DNA from: Ptiloglossa arizonensis
Taxonomy: Eukaryota > Arthropoda > Insecta > Hymenoptera > Colletidae
Assembly (NCBI RefSeq): GCF_051014685.1
Contig: NW_027478719.1
Span: forward strand, 248,001-312,000
Reading direction: 5' to 3'
Length of the DNA stretch: 64,000 nucleotides
Shown here: in pieces, positions 13,250 to 27,255 of the stretch
Position numbering within the stretch: position 1 is the first letter of the stretch
Layout of the letters: every line of letters starts with the position of its first letter
The notes under the pieces: model-generated
The model's database searches: none
Seen by the model: the letters and a program-made list of their open reading frames with translations, nothing else
What the model was told of the DNA's origin: nothing
Translations under genes and position numbers: made by a program

Positions 13250-14207
13250 GTGGTTTGAAACCAAGAAATGGTTGAGAAGACAAAAAATTTTTCGCAATTC
13301 TGCTGCTCCAAACGCTTAACCAGAATGGCCTATGGAAAAAATACACATACCGTTGTAATCGGGCGAGTATCTACTTTCAGATGCTACAGGAATTTTTGGG
13401 TTAGGTCAATCCGTTCGCGAGATATGGGAGTTTGAAGCCAAGAAATGGTTGAGAATGCAAACAATTTTTCGCTATTCTGCTGCTCCAAACTCTTAACCAG
13501 AATAGGCTATTGAAAAAATACACATACCGCTGTAATCGGGCGAGTTTCTACTTTCACACGCAACAGGAATTTTTGGGTTAGGTCTATCCGTTCGCGAGAT
13601 ATGGGAGTTTGAAGCCAAGAAATGGTTGAGAAGGCACACAATTTTTGGTAATTCTGCTGATCCAAACCCTTATCCAGAATGCCCTAGGGAAAAAATATAC
13701 ATACCGCTGTAGTCGGGCGAGTTTATACTTTCAGATGCAATAGGAATTTTTGGGTTAGGTCCATCCGTTCGCTAGATATGGCAGTTTGAAGCCAAGAAAT
13801 GGTTGAGACGGCAAAAAATTTTTCGCAATTCTGCTGCTCCAAACGCTTAACCAGAATGGCCTAGGGAAAAAATACACATACCGTTGTAATCGGGCGAGTT
13901 TCTACTTTCAGACGCAACAGGAACTTTTGGGTTAGGTCAATCCGTTCGCGTGATATGGGAGTTTGAAGCCAAGAAATGGTTTAGAAGGCAAACAATTTTT
14001 CGCAATTCTGCTGCTCCAATCGCTTAACCAGAATGGCCTAGGGAAAAAATACACATACTGTTGTAATCGGCGAGTTTCTACTTTCAGGTGCAACAGGAAT
14101 TTTTGGGTTAGGTCAATCCGTTCGCGATATATGGGAGTTTGAAGCCAAGAAATGGTTGAGAAGGCAAAAAATTTTTTGCAATTCTGCTGCTCCAAACGCT
14201 TAACCAG
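12450..14207 (+). repeat. 15-mer HOR copy 1 (2654-bp offset)
   Basis: Aligns with 15104-16861. Shared markers are GTAACCGGGCG (about 12474), ATGGTGGTTTGAAACC (13248), AGGCTATTG (13504), GGTAATTCTGCTGATCC (about 13648) and GCTAGATATGGC. After 14207 the copies slip by one monomer: the next marker, GCCCTAGGG, is 2831 bp (16 monomers) away instead of 2654. Confidence 0.85.
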
Positions 14208-15030
14208 AATGCCCTAGGGAAAAAATACGCATATCGTTATAATCGGGCGAGTTCCTACTTTCAGACGCAGCAGGAATTTTTGGGTTTGGTCAATCCGTTC
14301 GCGAGATATGGGACTTTGAAGCTAAGAAATGGTTGAGAAGACAACCAATTTTTCGCAATTCTGCTGCTCCAAACGCTTAACCAGAATGGGCTAGGGAAAA
14401 AATACACGTACCGTTGTAATCGGGCGAGTTTCTACTTTCACACGCAACAGGAATTTTTGGGGTAGGTCAATCCGTCCGCGAGATATGGGAGTTTGAAGCC
14501 AAGAAATGGTTGAGAAGACAAAAAATTTTTCGCAATTCTGCTGCTCCAAACGCTTAACCAGAATGGCCTATGGAAAAAATACAAATACCGTTGTAATCGG
14601 GCGAGTTTCTACTTTCAGATGCAACAGGAATTTTTGGGTTAGGTCAATCCTTTCGCGAGATATGGGAGTTTGAAGCCAAGAAATGGTTGAGAAGACAAAA
14701 AATTTTTCGCAATTCTGCTGCTCCAAACGCTTAACCAGAATGGCCTATGGAAAAAATACACATACCGTTGTAATCGGGTGAGTTTCTACTTTCAGATGCA
14801 ACAGGAATTTTTGGGTTAGGTCAATCCGTTCGCGAGATATGGGAGTTTGAAGCCAAGAAATGGTTGAGAAGGCAAAAAATTTTTCGCAATTCTGCTGCTC
14901 CAAACGCTTAACCGGAATGGCCTAGGGAAAAAATACACATACCGCTGTAACCGGGCGAGTTTCTACTTTCAGATGCAACAGGAATTTTGGGTTAGGTCAA
15001 TCCGTTCGCGAGATATGGGAGTTTGAAGCC

Positions 15031-15207
15031 AAGAAATGGTTGAGAAGGCAAAAAATTTTTCGCAATTCTGCTGCTCCAAACGCTTAACCAGAATGGCCTA
15101 GGGAAAAAATACACATACCGTTGTAACCGGGCGAGTTTCTACTTTCAGATGCAATAGGAATTTTTGGGTTAGGTCAATCCGTTCGCGATATATGGGAGTT
15201 TGAAGCC
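15031..15207 (+). repeat. Exemplar 177-bp satellite monomer
   Basis: This copy is close to the consensus and serves as a reference for monomer numbering. It carries the A6T5 tract (about 15050-15060), CCTAGG (15097-15102), the first box-like element (15116-15132) and the second (15181-15197), and the next copy starts at 15208. It departs from the commonest sequence at monomer position 97 (C for T, giving GTAACCGGG) and at 159 (T for G, giving GCGATATATGGG). The consensus has about 42% G+C by hand count and eight CpG dinucleotides. CCTAGG and TCGCGA (153-158) are six-base palindromes that occur about once per monomer, with CCTAGG absent from the CCTATGG class. Confidence 0.95.
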
Positions 15208-16861
15208 AAGAAATGGTTGAGAAGGCAAAACATTTTTCGCAATTCTGCTGCTCCAAACGCTTAACCAGAATTGCCTAGGGAAAAAATACACATACCGCTG
15301 TAATCGGGCGAGTTTCTACTTTCAGATGCAATAGGAATTTTTGGGTTAGGTCAATCCGTTCGCGAGATATGGGAGTTTGAAGCCAAGAAATGGTTGAGAA
15401 GGTAAAACATTTTTTGCAATTCTGCTGCTCCAAACCCTTAACCAGAATTGCCTAGGGAAAAAATACACATACCGCTGTAATCGGGCGAGTTTCTACTTTC
15501 AGATGCAATAGGAATTTTTGGGTTGTGGTCAATCCGTTCGCGAGATATGGGAGTTTGAAGCCAAGAAATGGTTGAGAAGGCAAAAGATTTTTCACAATTC
15601 TGCTGCTCCAAACGCTTAACCAGAATGGCTTTGGGAAAAAATACGCATATCGTTATAATCGGGCGAGTTTCTACTTTCAGACGCAGCAGGAATTTTTGGG
15701 TTTGGTCAATCCGTTCGCGAGATATGGGACTTTGAAGCTAAGAAATGGTTGAGAAGACAACAAATTTTTCGCAATTCTGCTGCTCCAAACGCTTAACCAG
15801 AATGGGCTAGGGAAAAAATACACGTACCGTTGTAATCGGGCGAGTTTCTACTTTCACACGCAACAGGAATTTTTGGGTTAGGTCAATCCGTCCGCGAGAT
15901 ATGGTGGTTTGAAACCAAGAAATGGTTGAGAAGACAAAAAATTTTTCGCAATTCTGCTGCTCCAAACGCTTAACCAGAATGGCCTATGGAAAAAATACAC
16001 ATACCGTTGTAATCGGGCGAGTTTCTATTTTCAGATGCTACAGGAATTTTTGGGTTAGGTCAATCCGTTCGCGAGATATGGGAGTTTGAAGCCAAGAAAT
16101 GGTTCAGAATGCAAACAATTTTTCGCTATTCTGCTGCTCCAAACTCTTAACCAGAATAGGCTATTGAAAAAATACACATACCGTTGTAATCGGGCGAGTT
16201 TCTACTTTCACACGCAACAGGAATTTTTGGGTTAGGTCTATCCGTTCGCGAGATATGGGAGTTTGAAGCCAAGAAATGGTTGAGAAAGCATACAATTTTT
16301 GGTAATTCTGCTGATCCAAACCCTTATCCAGAATGCCCTAGGGAAAAAATATACATACCGCTGTAGTCGGGCGAGTTTATACTTTCAGATGCAATAGGAA
16401 TTTTTGGGTTAGGTCCATCCGTTCGCTAGATATGGCAGTTTGAAGCCAAGAAATGGTTGAGACGGCAAAAAATTTTTCGCAATTCTGCTGCTCCAAACGC
16501 TTAACCAGAATGGCCTAGGGAAAAAATACACATACCGTTGTAATCGGGCGAGTTTCTACTTTCAGACGCAACAGGAACTTTTGGGTTAGGTCAATCCGTT
16601 CGCGTGATATGGGAGTTTGAAGCCAAGAAATGGTTTAGAAGGCAAAAAATTTTTCGCAATTCTGCTGCTCCAAACGCTTAACCAGAATGGCCTAGGGAGA
16701 AAATACACATACTGTTGTAATCGGCGAGTTTCTACTTTCAGGTGCAACAGGAATTTTTGGGTTAGGTCAATCCGTTCGCGATATATGGGAGTTTGAAGCC
16801 AAGAAATGGTTGAGAAGGCAAAAAATTTTTCGCAATTCTGCTGCTCCAAACGCTTAACCAG
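15104..16861 (+). repeat. 15-mer HOR copy 2 (2654-bp offset)
   Basis: Partner of 12450-14207. ATGGTGGTTTGAAACC lies at about 15902 and AGGCTATTG at 16158. One additional monomer lies between its end and the GCCCTAGGG copy at 17042. That is a single-monomer gain relative to copy 1. Confidence 0.85.
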
Positions 16862-18158
16862 AATTGCCTAGGGAAAAAATACACATACCGCTGTAATCGG
16901 GCGAGTTTCTACTTTCAGATGCAATAGGAATTTTTGGGTTAGGCCAATCCGTTCGCGAGATATGGGAGTTTGAAGCCAAGAAATGGTTGAGAAGGTAAAA
17001 CATTTTTTGCAATTCTGCTGCTCCAAACGCTTAACCAGAATGCCCTAGGGAAAAAATACGCATATCGTTATAATCGGGCGAGTTCCTACTTTCAGACGCA
17101 GCAGGAATTTTTGGGTTTGGTCAATCCGTTCGCGAGATATGGGACATTGAAGCTAAGAAATGGTTGAGAAGACAACAAATTTTTCGCAATTCTGCTGCTC
17201 CAAACGCTTAACCAGAATGGGCTAGGGAAAAAATACACGTACCGTTGTAATCGGGCGAGTTTCTACTTTCACACGCAACAGGAATTTTTGGGTTAGGTCA
17301 ATCCGTCCGCGAGATATGGGAGTTTGAAGCCAAGAAATGGTTGAGAAGGCAAAAAATTTTTCGCAATTCTGCTGCTCCAAACGCTTAACCAGAATGGCCT
17401 AGGGAGAAAATACACATACCGTTGTAATCGGGCGAGTTTCTACTTTCAGATGCAATAGGAATTTTTGGGATAGATCAATCCGTTCGCGAGATATGAGACT
17501 TTGAAGCCAAGAAATGGTTGAGAAGGCAAAAAATTTTTCGCAATTCTGCTGCTCCAAACACTTAACCAGAATGGCCTAGGGAAAAAATACACATACCGTT
17601 GTAATCGGGCGAGTTTCTACTTTCAGATGCAATAGGAAATTTTGGGTTACGTCAATCCGTTCGCGAGGTATGGGAGTTTGAAGCTAAGAAATGGTTGAGA
17701 AGACAACAAATTTTTCGCAATTCTGCTGCTCCAAACGCTTAACCAGAATGGGCTAGGGAAAAAATACACGTACCGCTGTAATCGGGCGAGATTCTACTTT
17801 CAGATGCAATAGGAATTTTTGGGTTAGGTCAATCCGTTCGCGAGATATGAGACTTTGAAGCCAAGAAATGGTTGAGAAGCCAAAAAATTTTTCGCAATTC
17901 TGCTGTTCCAAACGCTTAAGCAGAATGGCCTAGGGAAAAAATACACATACCGTTGTAATCGGGCGAGTTTCTACTTTCAGATGCAATAGGAAATTTTGAG
18001 TTACGTCAATCCGTTCGCGAGATATGGGAGTTTGAAGCTAAGAAATGGTTGAGAAGACAACAAATTTTTCGCAATTCTGCTGCTCCAAACGCTTAACCAG
18101 AATGGGCTAGGGAAAAAATACACGTACCGCTGTAATCGGGCGAGTTTCTACTTTCAGC

Positions 18159-20355
18159 TGCAATAGGAATTTTTGGGTTAGGTCAATCCGTTCGCGAGAT
18201 ATGGGAGTTTGAAGCTAAGAAATGGTTGAGAAGACAACAAATTTTTCGCACTTCTGCTGCTCCAAACGCTTAACCAGAATGGCCTAGCAAAAAAATACAC
18301 AAACCGTTGTAATCGGGCGAGTTTCTACTTTCAGGTGCAATAGGAATTTTTGGGTTAGGTCAATCCGTTCGCGAGATATGGGAGTTTGAAGCTAAGAAAT
18401 GGTTGAGAAGGCAAAAAATTTTTCGCAATTCTGCTGCTCCAAACGCTTAACCAGAATGGCCTATGGAAAAAATACAAATACCGTTGTAATCGGGCGAGTT
18501 TCTACTTTCAGATGCAATAGGAATTTTTGGGATAGATCAATCCGTTCGCGAGATATGAGACTTTGAAGCCAAGAAATGGTTGAGAAGGCAAAAAATTTTT
18601 CGCAATTCTGCTGCTCCAAACGCTTAACCAGAATGGCCTATGGAAAAAATACAAATACCGTTGTAATCGGGCGAGTTTCTACTTTCAGATGCAACAGGAA
18701 TTTTTGGGTTAGGTCAATCCGTTCGCGAGATATGGGAGTTTGAAGCCAAGAAATGGTTGAGAAGACAAAAAATTTTTCGCAATTCTGCTGCTCCAAACGC
18801 TTAACCAGAATGGCCTATGGAAAAAATACACATACCGTTGTAATCGGGTGAGTTTCTACTTTCAGATGCAACAGGAATTTTTGGGTTAGGTCAATCCGTT
18901 CGCGAGATATGGGAGTTTGAAGCCAAGAAATGGTTGAGAAGGCAAAAAATTTTTCGCAATTCTGCTGCTCCAAACGCTTAACCGGAATGGCCTAGGGAAA
19001 AAATACACATACCGCTGTAATCGGGCGAGTTTCTACTTTCAGATGCAACAGGAATTTTGGGTTAGGTCAATCCGTTCGCGAGATATGGGAGTTTGAAGCC
19101 AAGAAATGGTTGAGAAGGCAAAAAATTTTTCGCAATTCTGCTGCTCCAAACGCTTAACCAGAATGGCCTAGGGAGAAAATACACATACCGTTGTAATCGG
19201 GCGAGTTTCTACTTTCAGATGCAATAGGAATTTTTGGGATAGATCAATCCGTTCGCGAGATATGAGACTTTGAAGCCAAGAAATGGTTGAGAAGGCAAAA
19301 AATTTTTCGCAATTCTGCTGCTCCAAACGCTTAACCAGAATGGCCTAGGGAAAAAATACACATACCGTTGTAATCGGGCGAGTTTCTACTTTCAGATGCA
19401 ATAGGAAATTTTGGGTTACGTCAATCCGTTCGCGAGGTATGGGAGTTTGAAGCTAAGAAATGGTTGAGAAGACAACAAATTTTTCGCAATTCTGCTGCTC
19501 CAAACGCTTAACCAGAATGGGCTAGGGAAAAAATACACGTACCGCTGTAATCGGGCGAGATTCTACTTTCAGATGCAATAGGAATTTTTGGGTTAGGTCA
19601 ATCCGTTCGCGAGATATGAGACTTTGAAGCCAAGAAATGGTTGAGAAGGCAAAAAATTTTTCGCAATTCTGCTGTTCCAAACGCTTAAGCAGAATGGCCT
19701 AGGGAAAAAATACACATACCGTTGTAATCGGGCGAGTTTCTACTTTCAGATGCAATAGGAAATTTTGAGTTACGTCAATCCGTTCGCGAGATATGGGAGT
19801 TTGAAGCTAAGAAATGGTTGAGAAGACAACAAATTTTTCGCAATTCTGCTGCTCCAAACGCTTAACCAGAATGGGCTAGGGAAAAAATACACGTACCGCT
19901 GTAATCGGGCGAGATTCTACTTTCAGATGCAATAGGAATTTTTGGGTTAGGTCAATCCGTTCGCGAGATATGAGACTTTGAAGCCAAGAAATGGTTGAGA
20001 AGGCAAAAAATTTTTCGCAATTCTGCTGTTCCAAACGCTTAACCAGAATGGCCTAGGGAAAAAATACACATACCGTTGTAATCGGGCGAGTTTCTACTTC
20101 CAGATGCAATAGGAAATTTTGGGTTACGTCAATCCGTTCGCGAGATATGGGAGTTTGAAGCTAAGAAATGGTTGAGAAGACAACAAATTTTTCGCACTTC
20201 TGCTGCTCCAAACGCTTAACCAGAATGGCCTAGGAAAAAAATACACAAACCGTTGTAATCGGGCGAGTTTCTACTTTCAGGTGCAATAGGAATTTTTGGG
20301 TTAGGTCAATCCGTTCGCGAGATATGGGAGTTTGAAGCTAAGAAATGGTTGAGAA
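18159..20355 (+). repeat. Segmental copy 1, 6900-bp offset (39 monomers)
   Basis: Aligns with 25059-27255. CCTAGCAAAAAAATAC (18281 and 25181), GATAGATC (18531/25431 and 19238/26138) and CGCGAGGTATGG (19431/26331) are all 6900 bp apart. The one difference I noticed is GGCAAATAATTTT in copy 2 near 26904. The match begins after a C/G difference at 18158 and ends at GAAGACAAC versus GAAGGCAAA. Confidence 0.88.
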
Positions 20356-20477
20356 GACAACAAATTTTTCGCACTTCTGCTGCTCCAAACGCTTAACCAG
20401 AATGGCCTAGCAAAAAAATACACAAACCGTTGTAATCGGGCGAGTTTCTACTTTCAGGTGCAATAGGAATTTTTGGG

Positions 20478-23305
20478 TTAGGTCAATCCGTTCGCGAGAT
20501 ATGAGACTTTGAAGCCAAGAAATGGTTGAGAAGACAACAAATTTTTCGCAATTCTGCTGCTCCAAACGCTTAACCAAAATGGGCTAGGGAAAAAATACAC
20601 GTACCGCTGTAATCGGGCGAGATTCTACTTTCAGATGCAATAGGAATTTTTGGGTTAGGTCAATCCGTTCGCGAGATATGAGACTTTGAAGCCAAGAAAT
20701 GGTTGAGAAGGCAAAAAATTTTTCGCAATTCTGCTGTTCCAAACGCTTAAGCAGAATGGCCTAGGGAAAAAATACACATACCGTTGTAATCGGGCGAGTT
20801 TCTACTTTCAGATGCAATAGGAAATTTTGAGTTACGTCAATCCGTTCGCGAGATATGGGAGTTTGAAGCTAAGAAATGGTTGAGAAGACAACAAATTTTT
20901 CGCAATTCTGCTGCTCCAAACGCTTCACCAGAATGGGCTAGGGAAAAAATACACGTACCGCTGTAATCGGGCGAGATTCTACTTTCAGATGCAATAGGAA
21001 TTTTTGGGTTAGGTCAATCCGTTCGCGAGATATGAGACTTTGAAGCCAAGAAATGGTTGAGAAGGCAAAAAATTTTTCGCAATTCTGCTGTTCCAAACGC
21101 TTAACCAGAATGGCCTAGGGAAAAAATACACATACCGTTGTAATCGGGCGAGTTTCTACTTCCAGATGCAATAGGAAATTTTGGGTTACGTCAATCCGTT
21201 CGCGAGATATGGGAGTTTGAAGCTAAGAAATGGTTGAGAAGACAACAAATTTTTCGCACTTCTGCTGCTCCAAACGCTTAACCAGAATGGCCTAGGAAAA
21301 AAATACACAAACCGTTGTAATCGGGCGAGTTTCTACTTTCAGGTGCAATAGGAATTTTTGGGTTAGGTCAATCCGTTCGCGAGATATGGGAGTTTGAAGC
21401 TAAGAAATGGTTGAGAAGACAACAAATTTTTCGCACTTCTGCTGCTCCAAACGCTTAACCAGAATGGCCTAGCAAAAAAATACACAAACCGTTGTAATCG
21501 GGCGAGTTTCTACTTTCAGGTGCAATAGGAATTTTTGGGTTAGGTCAATCCGTTCGCGAGATATGGGAGTTTGAAGCTAAGAAATGGTTGAGAAGGCAAA
21601 AAATTTTTCGCAATTCTGCTGCTCCAAACGCTTAACCAGAATGGCCTATGGAAAAAATACAAATACCGTTGTAATCGGGCGAGTTTCTACTTTCAGATGC
21701 AATAGGAATTTTTGGGATAGATCAATCCGTTCGCGAGATATGAGACTTTGAAGCCAAGAAATGGTTGAGAAGGCAAAAAATTTTTCGCAATTCTGCTGTT
21801 CCAAACGCTTAACCAGAATGGCCTAGGGAAAAAATACACATACCGTTGTAATCGGGCGAGTTTCTACTTCCAGATGCAATAGGAAATTTTGGGTTACGTC
21901 AATCCGTTCGCGAGATATGGGAGTTTGAAGCTAAGAAATGGTTGAGAAGACAACAAATTTTTCGCACTTCTGCTGCTCCAAACGCTTAACCAGAATGGCC
22001 TAGGAAAAAAATACACAAACCGTTGTAATCGGGCGAGTTTCTACTTTCAGGTGCAATAGGAATTTTTGGGTTAGGTCAATCCGTTCGCGAGATATGGGAG
22101 TTTGAAGCTAAGAAATGGTTGAGAAGACAACAAATTTTTCGCACTTCTGCTGCTCCAAACGCTTAACCAGAATGGCCTAGCAAAAAAATACACAAACCGT
22201 TGTAATCGGGCGAGTTTCTACTTTCAGGTGCAATAGGAATTTTTGGGTTAGGTCAATCCGTTCGCGAGATATGGGAGTTTGAAGCTAAGAAATGGTTGAG
22301 AAGGCAAAAAATTTTTCGCAATTCTGCTGCTCCAAACGCTTAACCAGAATGGCCTATGGAAAAAATACAAATACCGTTGTAATCGGGCGAGTTTCTACTT
22401 TCAGATGCAATAGGAATTTTTGGGATAGATCAATCCGTTCGCGAGATATGAGACTTTGAAGCCAAGAAATGGTTGAGAAGGCAAAAAATTTTTCGCAATT
22501 CTGCTGCTCCAAACGCTTAACCAGAATGGCCTATGGAAAAAATACAAATACCGTTGTAATCGGGCGAGTTTCTACTTTCAGATGCAACAGGAATTTTTGG
22601 GTTAGGTCAATCCGTTCGCGAGATATGGGAGTTTGAAGCCAAGAAATGGTTGAGAAGACAAAAAATTTTTCGCAATTCTGCTGCTCCAAACGCTTAACCA
22701 GAATGGCCTATGGAAAAAATACACATACCGTTGTAATCGGGTGAGTTTCTACTTTCAGATGCAACAGGAATTTTTGGGTTAGGTCAATCCGTTCGCGAGA
22801 TATGGGAGTTTGAAGCCAAGAAATGGTTGAGAAGGCAAAAAATTTTTCGCAATTCTGCTGCTCCAAACGCTTAACCGGAATGGCCTAGGGAAAAAATACA
22901 CATACCGCTGTAATCGGGCGAGTTTCTACTTTCAGATGCAACAGGAATTTTGGGTTAGGTCAATCCGTTCGCGAGATATGGGAGTTTGAAGCCAAGAAAT
23001 GGTTGAGAAGGCAAAAAATTTTTCGCAATTCTGCTGCTCCAAACGCTTAACCAGAATGGCCTAGGGAGAAAATACACATACCGTTGTAATCGGGCGAGTT
23101 TCTACTTTCAGATGCAATAGGAATTTTTGGGATAGATCAATCCGTTCGCGAGATATGAGACTTTGAAGCCAAGAAATGGTTGAGAAGGCAAAAAATTTTT
23201 CGCAATTCTGCTGCTCCAAACGCTTAACCAGAATGGCCTAGGGAAAAAATACACATACCGTTGTAATCGGGCGAGTTTCTACTTTCAGATGCAATAGGAA
23301 ATTTT
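20478..23305 (+). repeat. 17-mer segmental copy 1 (3007-bp offset)
   Basis: Aligns with 23485-26312. Markers include CGCTTCACCAG (20921/23928), CCTAGCAAAAAA (21466/24473 and 22174/25181) and GATAGATC (21716/24723, 22424/25431 and 23131/26138), every pair 3007 bp apart. It ends where copy 1 reads ATTTTGAGTTACG and copy 2 reads ATTTTGGGTTACG. I saw no internal difference at the sites compared, so this is a recent duplication. Confidence 0.9.
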
Positions 23306-23484
23306 GAGTTACGTCAATCCGTTCGCGAGATATGGGAGTTTGAAGCTAAGAAATGGTTGAGAAGACAACAAATTTTTCGCAATTCTGCTGCTCCAAACGC
23401 TTCACCAGAATGGGCTAGGGAAAAAATACACGTACCGCTGTAATCGGGCGAGATTCTACTTTCAGATGCAACAGGAATTTTGGG

Positions 23485-26312
23485 TTAGGTCAATCCGTTC
23501 GCGAGATATGAGACTTTGAAGCCAAGAAATGGTTGAGAAGACAACAAATTTTTCGCAATTCTGCTGCTCCAAACGCTTAACCAAAATGGGCTAGGGAAAA
23601 AATACACGTACCGCTGTAATCGGGCGAGATTCTACTTTCAGATGCAATAGGAATTTTTGGGTTAGGTCAATCCGTTCGCGAGATATGAGACTTTGAAGCC
23701 AAGAAATGGTTGAGAAGGCAAAAAATTTTTCGCAATTCTGCTGTTCCAAACGCTTAAGCAGAATGGCCTAGGGAAAAAATACACATACCGTTGTAATCGG
23801 GCGAGTTTCTACTTTCAGATGCAATAGGAAATTTTGAGTTACGTCAATCCGTTCGCGAGATATGGGAGTTTGAAGCTAAGAAATGGTTGAGAAGACAACA
23901 AATTTTTCGCAATTCTGCTGCTCCAAACGCTTCACCAGAATGGGCTAGGGAAAAAATACACGTACCGCTGTAATCGGGCGAGATTCTACTTTCAGATGCA
24001 ATAGGAATTTTTGGGTTAGGTCAATCCGTTCGCGAGATATGAGACTTTGAAGCCAAGAAATGGTTGAGAAGGCAAAAAATTTTTCGCAATTCTGCTGTTC
24101 CAAACGCTTAACCAGAATGGCCTAGGGAAAAAATACACATACCGTTGTAATCGGGCGAGTTTCTACTTCCAGATGCAATAGGAAATTTTGGGTTACGTCA
24201 ATCCGTTCGCGAGATATGGGAGTTTGAAGCTAAGAAATGGTTGAGAAGACAACAAATTTTTCGCACTTCTGCTGCTCCAAACGCTTAACCAGAATGGCCT
24301 AGGAAAAAAATACACAAACCGTTGTAATCGGGCGAGTTTCTACTTTCAGGTGCAATAGGAATTTTTGGGTTAGGTCAATCCGTTCGCGAGATATGGGAGT
24401 TTGAAGCTAAGAAATGGTTGAGAAGACAACAAATTTTTCGCACTTCTGCTGCTCCAAACGCTTAACCAGAATGGCCTAGCAAAAAAATACACAAACCGTT
24501 GTAATCGGGCGAGTTTCTACTTTCAGGTGCAATAGGAATTTTTGGGTTAGGTCAATCCGTTCGCGAGATATGGGAGTTTGAAGCTAAGAAATGGTTGAGA
24601 AGGCAAAAAATTTTTCGCAATTCTGCTGCTCCAAACGCTTAACCAGAATGGCCTATGGAAAAAATACAAATACCGTTGTAATCGGGCGAGTTTCTACTTT
24701 CAGATGCAATAGGAATTTTTGGGATAGATCAATCCGTTCGCGAGATATGAGACTTTGAAGCCAAGAAATGGTTGAGAAGGCAAAAAATTTTTCGCAATTC
24801 TGCTGTTCCAAACGCTTAACCAGAATGGCCTAGGGAAAAAATACACATACCGTTGTAATCGGGCGAGTTTCTACTTCCAGATGCAATAGGAAATTTTGGG
24901 TTACGTCAATCCGTTCGCGAGATATGGGAGTTTGAAGCTAAGAAATGGTTGAGAAGACAACAAATTTTTCGCACTTCTGCTGCTCCAAACGCTTAACCAG
25001 AATGGCCTAGGAAAAAAATACACAAACCGTTGTAATCGGGCGAGTTTCTACTTTCAGGTGCAATAGGAATTTTTGGGTTAGGTCAATCCGTTCGCGAGAT
25101 ATGGGAGTTTGAAGCTAAGAAATGGTTGAGAAGACAACAAATTTTTCGCACTTCTGCTGCTCCAAACGCTTAACCAGAATGGCCTAGCAAAAAAATACAC
25201 AAACCGTTGTAATCGGGCGAGTTTCTACTTTCAGGTGCAATAGGAATTTTTGGGTTAGGTCAATCCGTTCGCGAGATATGGGAGTTTGAAGCTAAGAAAT
25301 GGTTGAGAAGGCAAAAAATTTTTCGCAATTCTGCTGCTCCAAACGCTTAACCAGAATGGCCTATGGAAAAAATACAAATACCGTTGTAATCGGGCGAGTT
25401 TCTACTTTCAGATGCAATAGGAATTTTTGGGATAGATCAATCCGTTCGCGAGATATGAGACTTTGAAGCCAAGAAATGGTTGAGAAGGCAAAAAATTTTT
25501 CGCAATTCTGCTGCTCCAAACGCTTAACCAGAATGGCCTATGGAAAAAATACAAATACCGTTGTAATCGGGCGAGTTTCTACTTTCAGATGCAACAGGAA
25601 TTTTTGGGTTAGGTCAATCCGTTCGCGAGATATGGGAGTTTGAAGCCAAGAAATGGTTGAGAAGACAAAAAATTTTTCGCAATTCTGCTGCTCCAAACGC
25701 TTAACCAGAATGGCCTATGGAAAAAATACACATACCGTTGTAATCGGGTGAGTTTCTACTTTCAGATGCAACAGGAATTTTTGGGTTAGGTCAATCCGTT
25801 CGCGAGATATGGGAGTTTGAAGCCAAGAAATGGTTGAGAAGGCAAAAAATTTTTCGCAATTCTGCTGCTCCAAACGCTTAACCGGAATGGCCTAGGGAAA
25901 AAATACACATACCGCTGTAATCGGGCGAGTTTCTACTTTCAGATGCAACAGGAATTTTGGGTTAGGTCAATCCGTTCGCGAGATATGGGAGTTTGAAGCC
26001 AAGAAATGGTTGAGAAGGCAAAAAATTTTTCGCAATTCTGCTGCTCCAAACGCTTAACCAGAATGGCCTAGGGAGAAAATACACATACCGTTGTAATCGG
26101 GCGAGTTTCTACTTTCAGATGCAATAGGAATTTTTGGGATAGATCAATCCGTTCGCGAGATATGAGACTTTGAAGCCAAGAAATGGTTGAGAAGGCAAAA
26201 AATTTTTCGCAATTCTGCTGCTCCAAACGCTTAACCAGAATGGCCTAGGGAAAAAATACACATACCGTTGTAATCGGGCGAGTTTCTACTTTCAGATGCA
26301 ATAGGAAATTTT
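23485..26312 (+). repeat. 17-mer segmental copy 2 (3007-bp offset)
   Basis: Partner of 20478-23305. The join at its left edge (about 23398-23480) carries a CGCTTCACCAG monomer followed by a CAACAGGAATTTTGGG monomer. I do not see this combination elsewhere, and it may mark the exchange point. Confidence 0.9.
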
Positions 26313-27255
26313 GGGTTACGTCAATCCGTTCGCGAGGTATGGGAGTTTGAAGCTAAGAAATGGTTGAGAAGACAACAAATTTTTCGCAATTCTGCTGCTC
26401 CAAACGCTTAACCAGAATGGGCTAGGGAAAAAATACACGTACCGCTGTAATCGGGCGAGATTCTACTTTCAGATGCAATAGGAATTTTTGGGTTAGGTCA
26501 ATCCGTTCGCGAGATATGAGACTTTGAAGCCAAGAAATGGTTGAGAAGGCAAAAAATTTTTCGCAATTCTGCTGTTCCAAACGCTTAAGCAGAATGGCCT
26601 AGGGAAAAAATACACATACCGTTGTAATCGGGCGAGTTTCTACTTTCAGATGCAATAGGAAATTTTGAGTTACGTCAATCCGTTCGCGAGATATGGGAGT
26701 TTGAAGCTAAGAAATGGTTGAGAAGACAACAAATTTTTCGCAATTCTGCTGCTCCAAACGCTTAACCAGAATGGGCTAGGGAAAAAATACACGTACCGCT
26801 GTAATCGGGCGAGATTCTACTTTCAGATGCAATAGGAATTTTTGGGTTAGGTCAATCCGTTCGCGAGATATGAGACTTTGAAGCCAAGAAATGGTTGAGA
26901 AGGCAAATAATTTTTCGCAATTCTGCTGTTCCAAACGCTTAACCAGAATGGCCTAGGGAAAAAATACACATACCGTTGTAATCGGGCGAGTTTCTACTTC
27001 CAGATGCAATAGGAAATTTTGGGTTACGTCAATCCGTTCGCGAGATATGGGAGTTTGAAGCTAAGAAATGGTTGAGAAGACAACAAATTTTTCGCACTTC
27101 TGCTGCTCCAAACGCTTAACCAGAATGGCCTAGGAAAAAAATACACAAACCGTTGTAATCGGGCGAGTTTCTACTTTCAGGTGCAATAGGAATTTTTGGG
27201 TTAGGTCAATCCGTTCGCGAGATATGGGAGTTTGAAGCTAAGAAATGGTTGAGAA
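25059..27255 (+). repeat. Segmental copy 2, 6900-bp offset (39 monomers)
   Basis: Partner of 18159-20355. Its left part also belongs to the 3007-bp copy set (23485-26312), so it is a composite of two overlapping duplication events. Confidence 0.88.

Larger units (their letters stand above)
10188..17340 (+). repeat. HOR block with 8-mer and 15-mer units
   Basis: About 40 monomers. An 8-monomer unit is tandemly duplicated (10188-13249) and a 15-monomer unit follows (12450-16861). Offsets are one to six bases short of whole multiples of 177, because several monomers carry single-base deletions such as CAACAGGAATTTTGGG. The AGGCTATTG monomer at 8731, 13504 and 16158, and the GCCCTAGGG monomer at 10144, 14211 and 17042, tie the block to the transitional region on its left. 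Confidence 0.85.

Noticed and set aside
4486..16849. Minus-strand open frames of 87-111 codons beginning MEQQN (4486-4821, 7036-7299, 8380-8715, 9159-9422, 9865-10128, 11610-11897, 13024-13311, 13932-14195, 16586-16849)
   Set aside because: They recur because the underlying monomers are duplicated. Spacings match HOR offsets (2123, 706, 4067 and 2654 bp), and the frame is closed in most other copies of the monomer.
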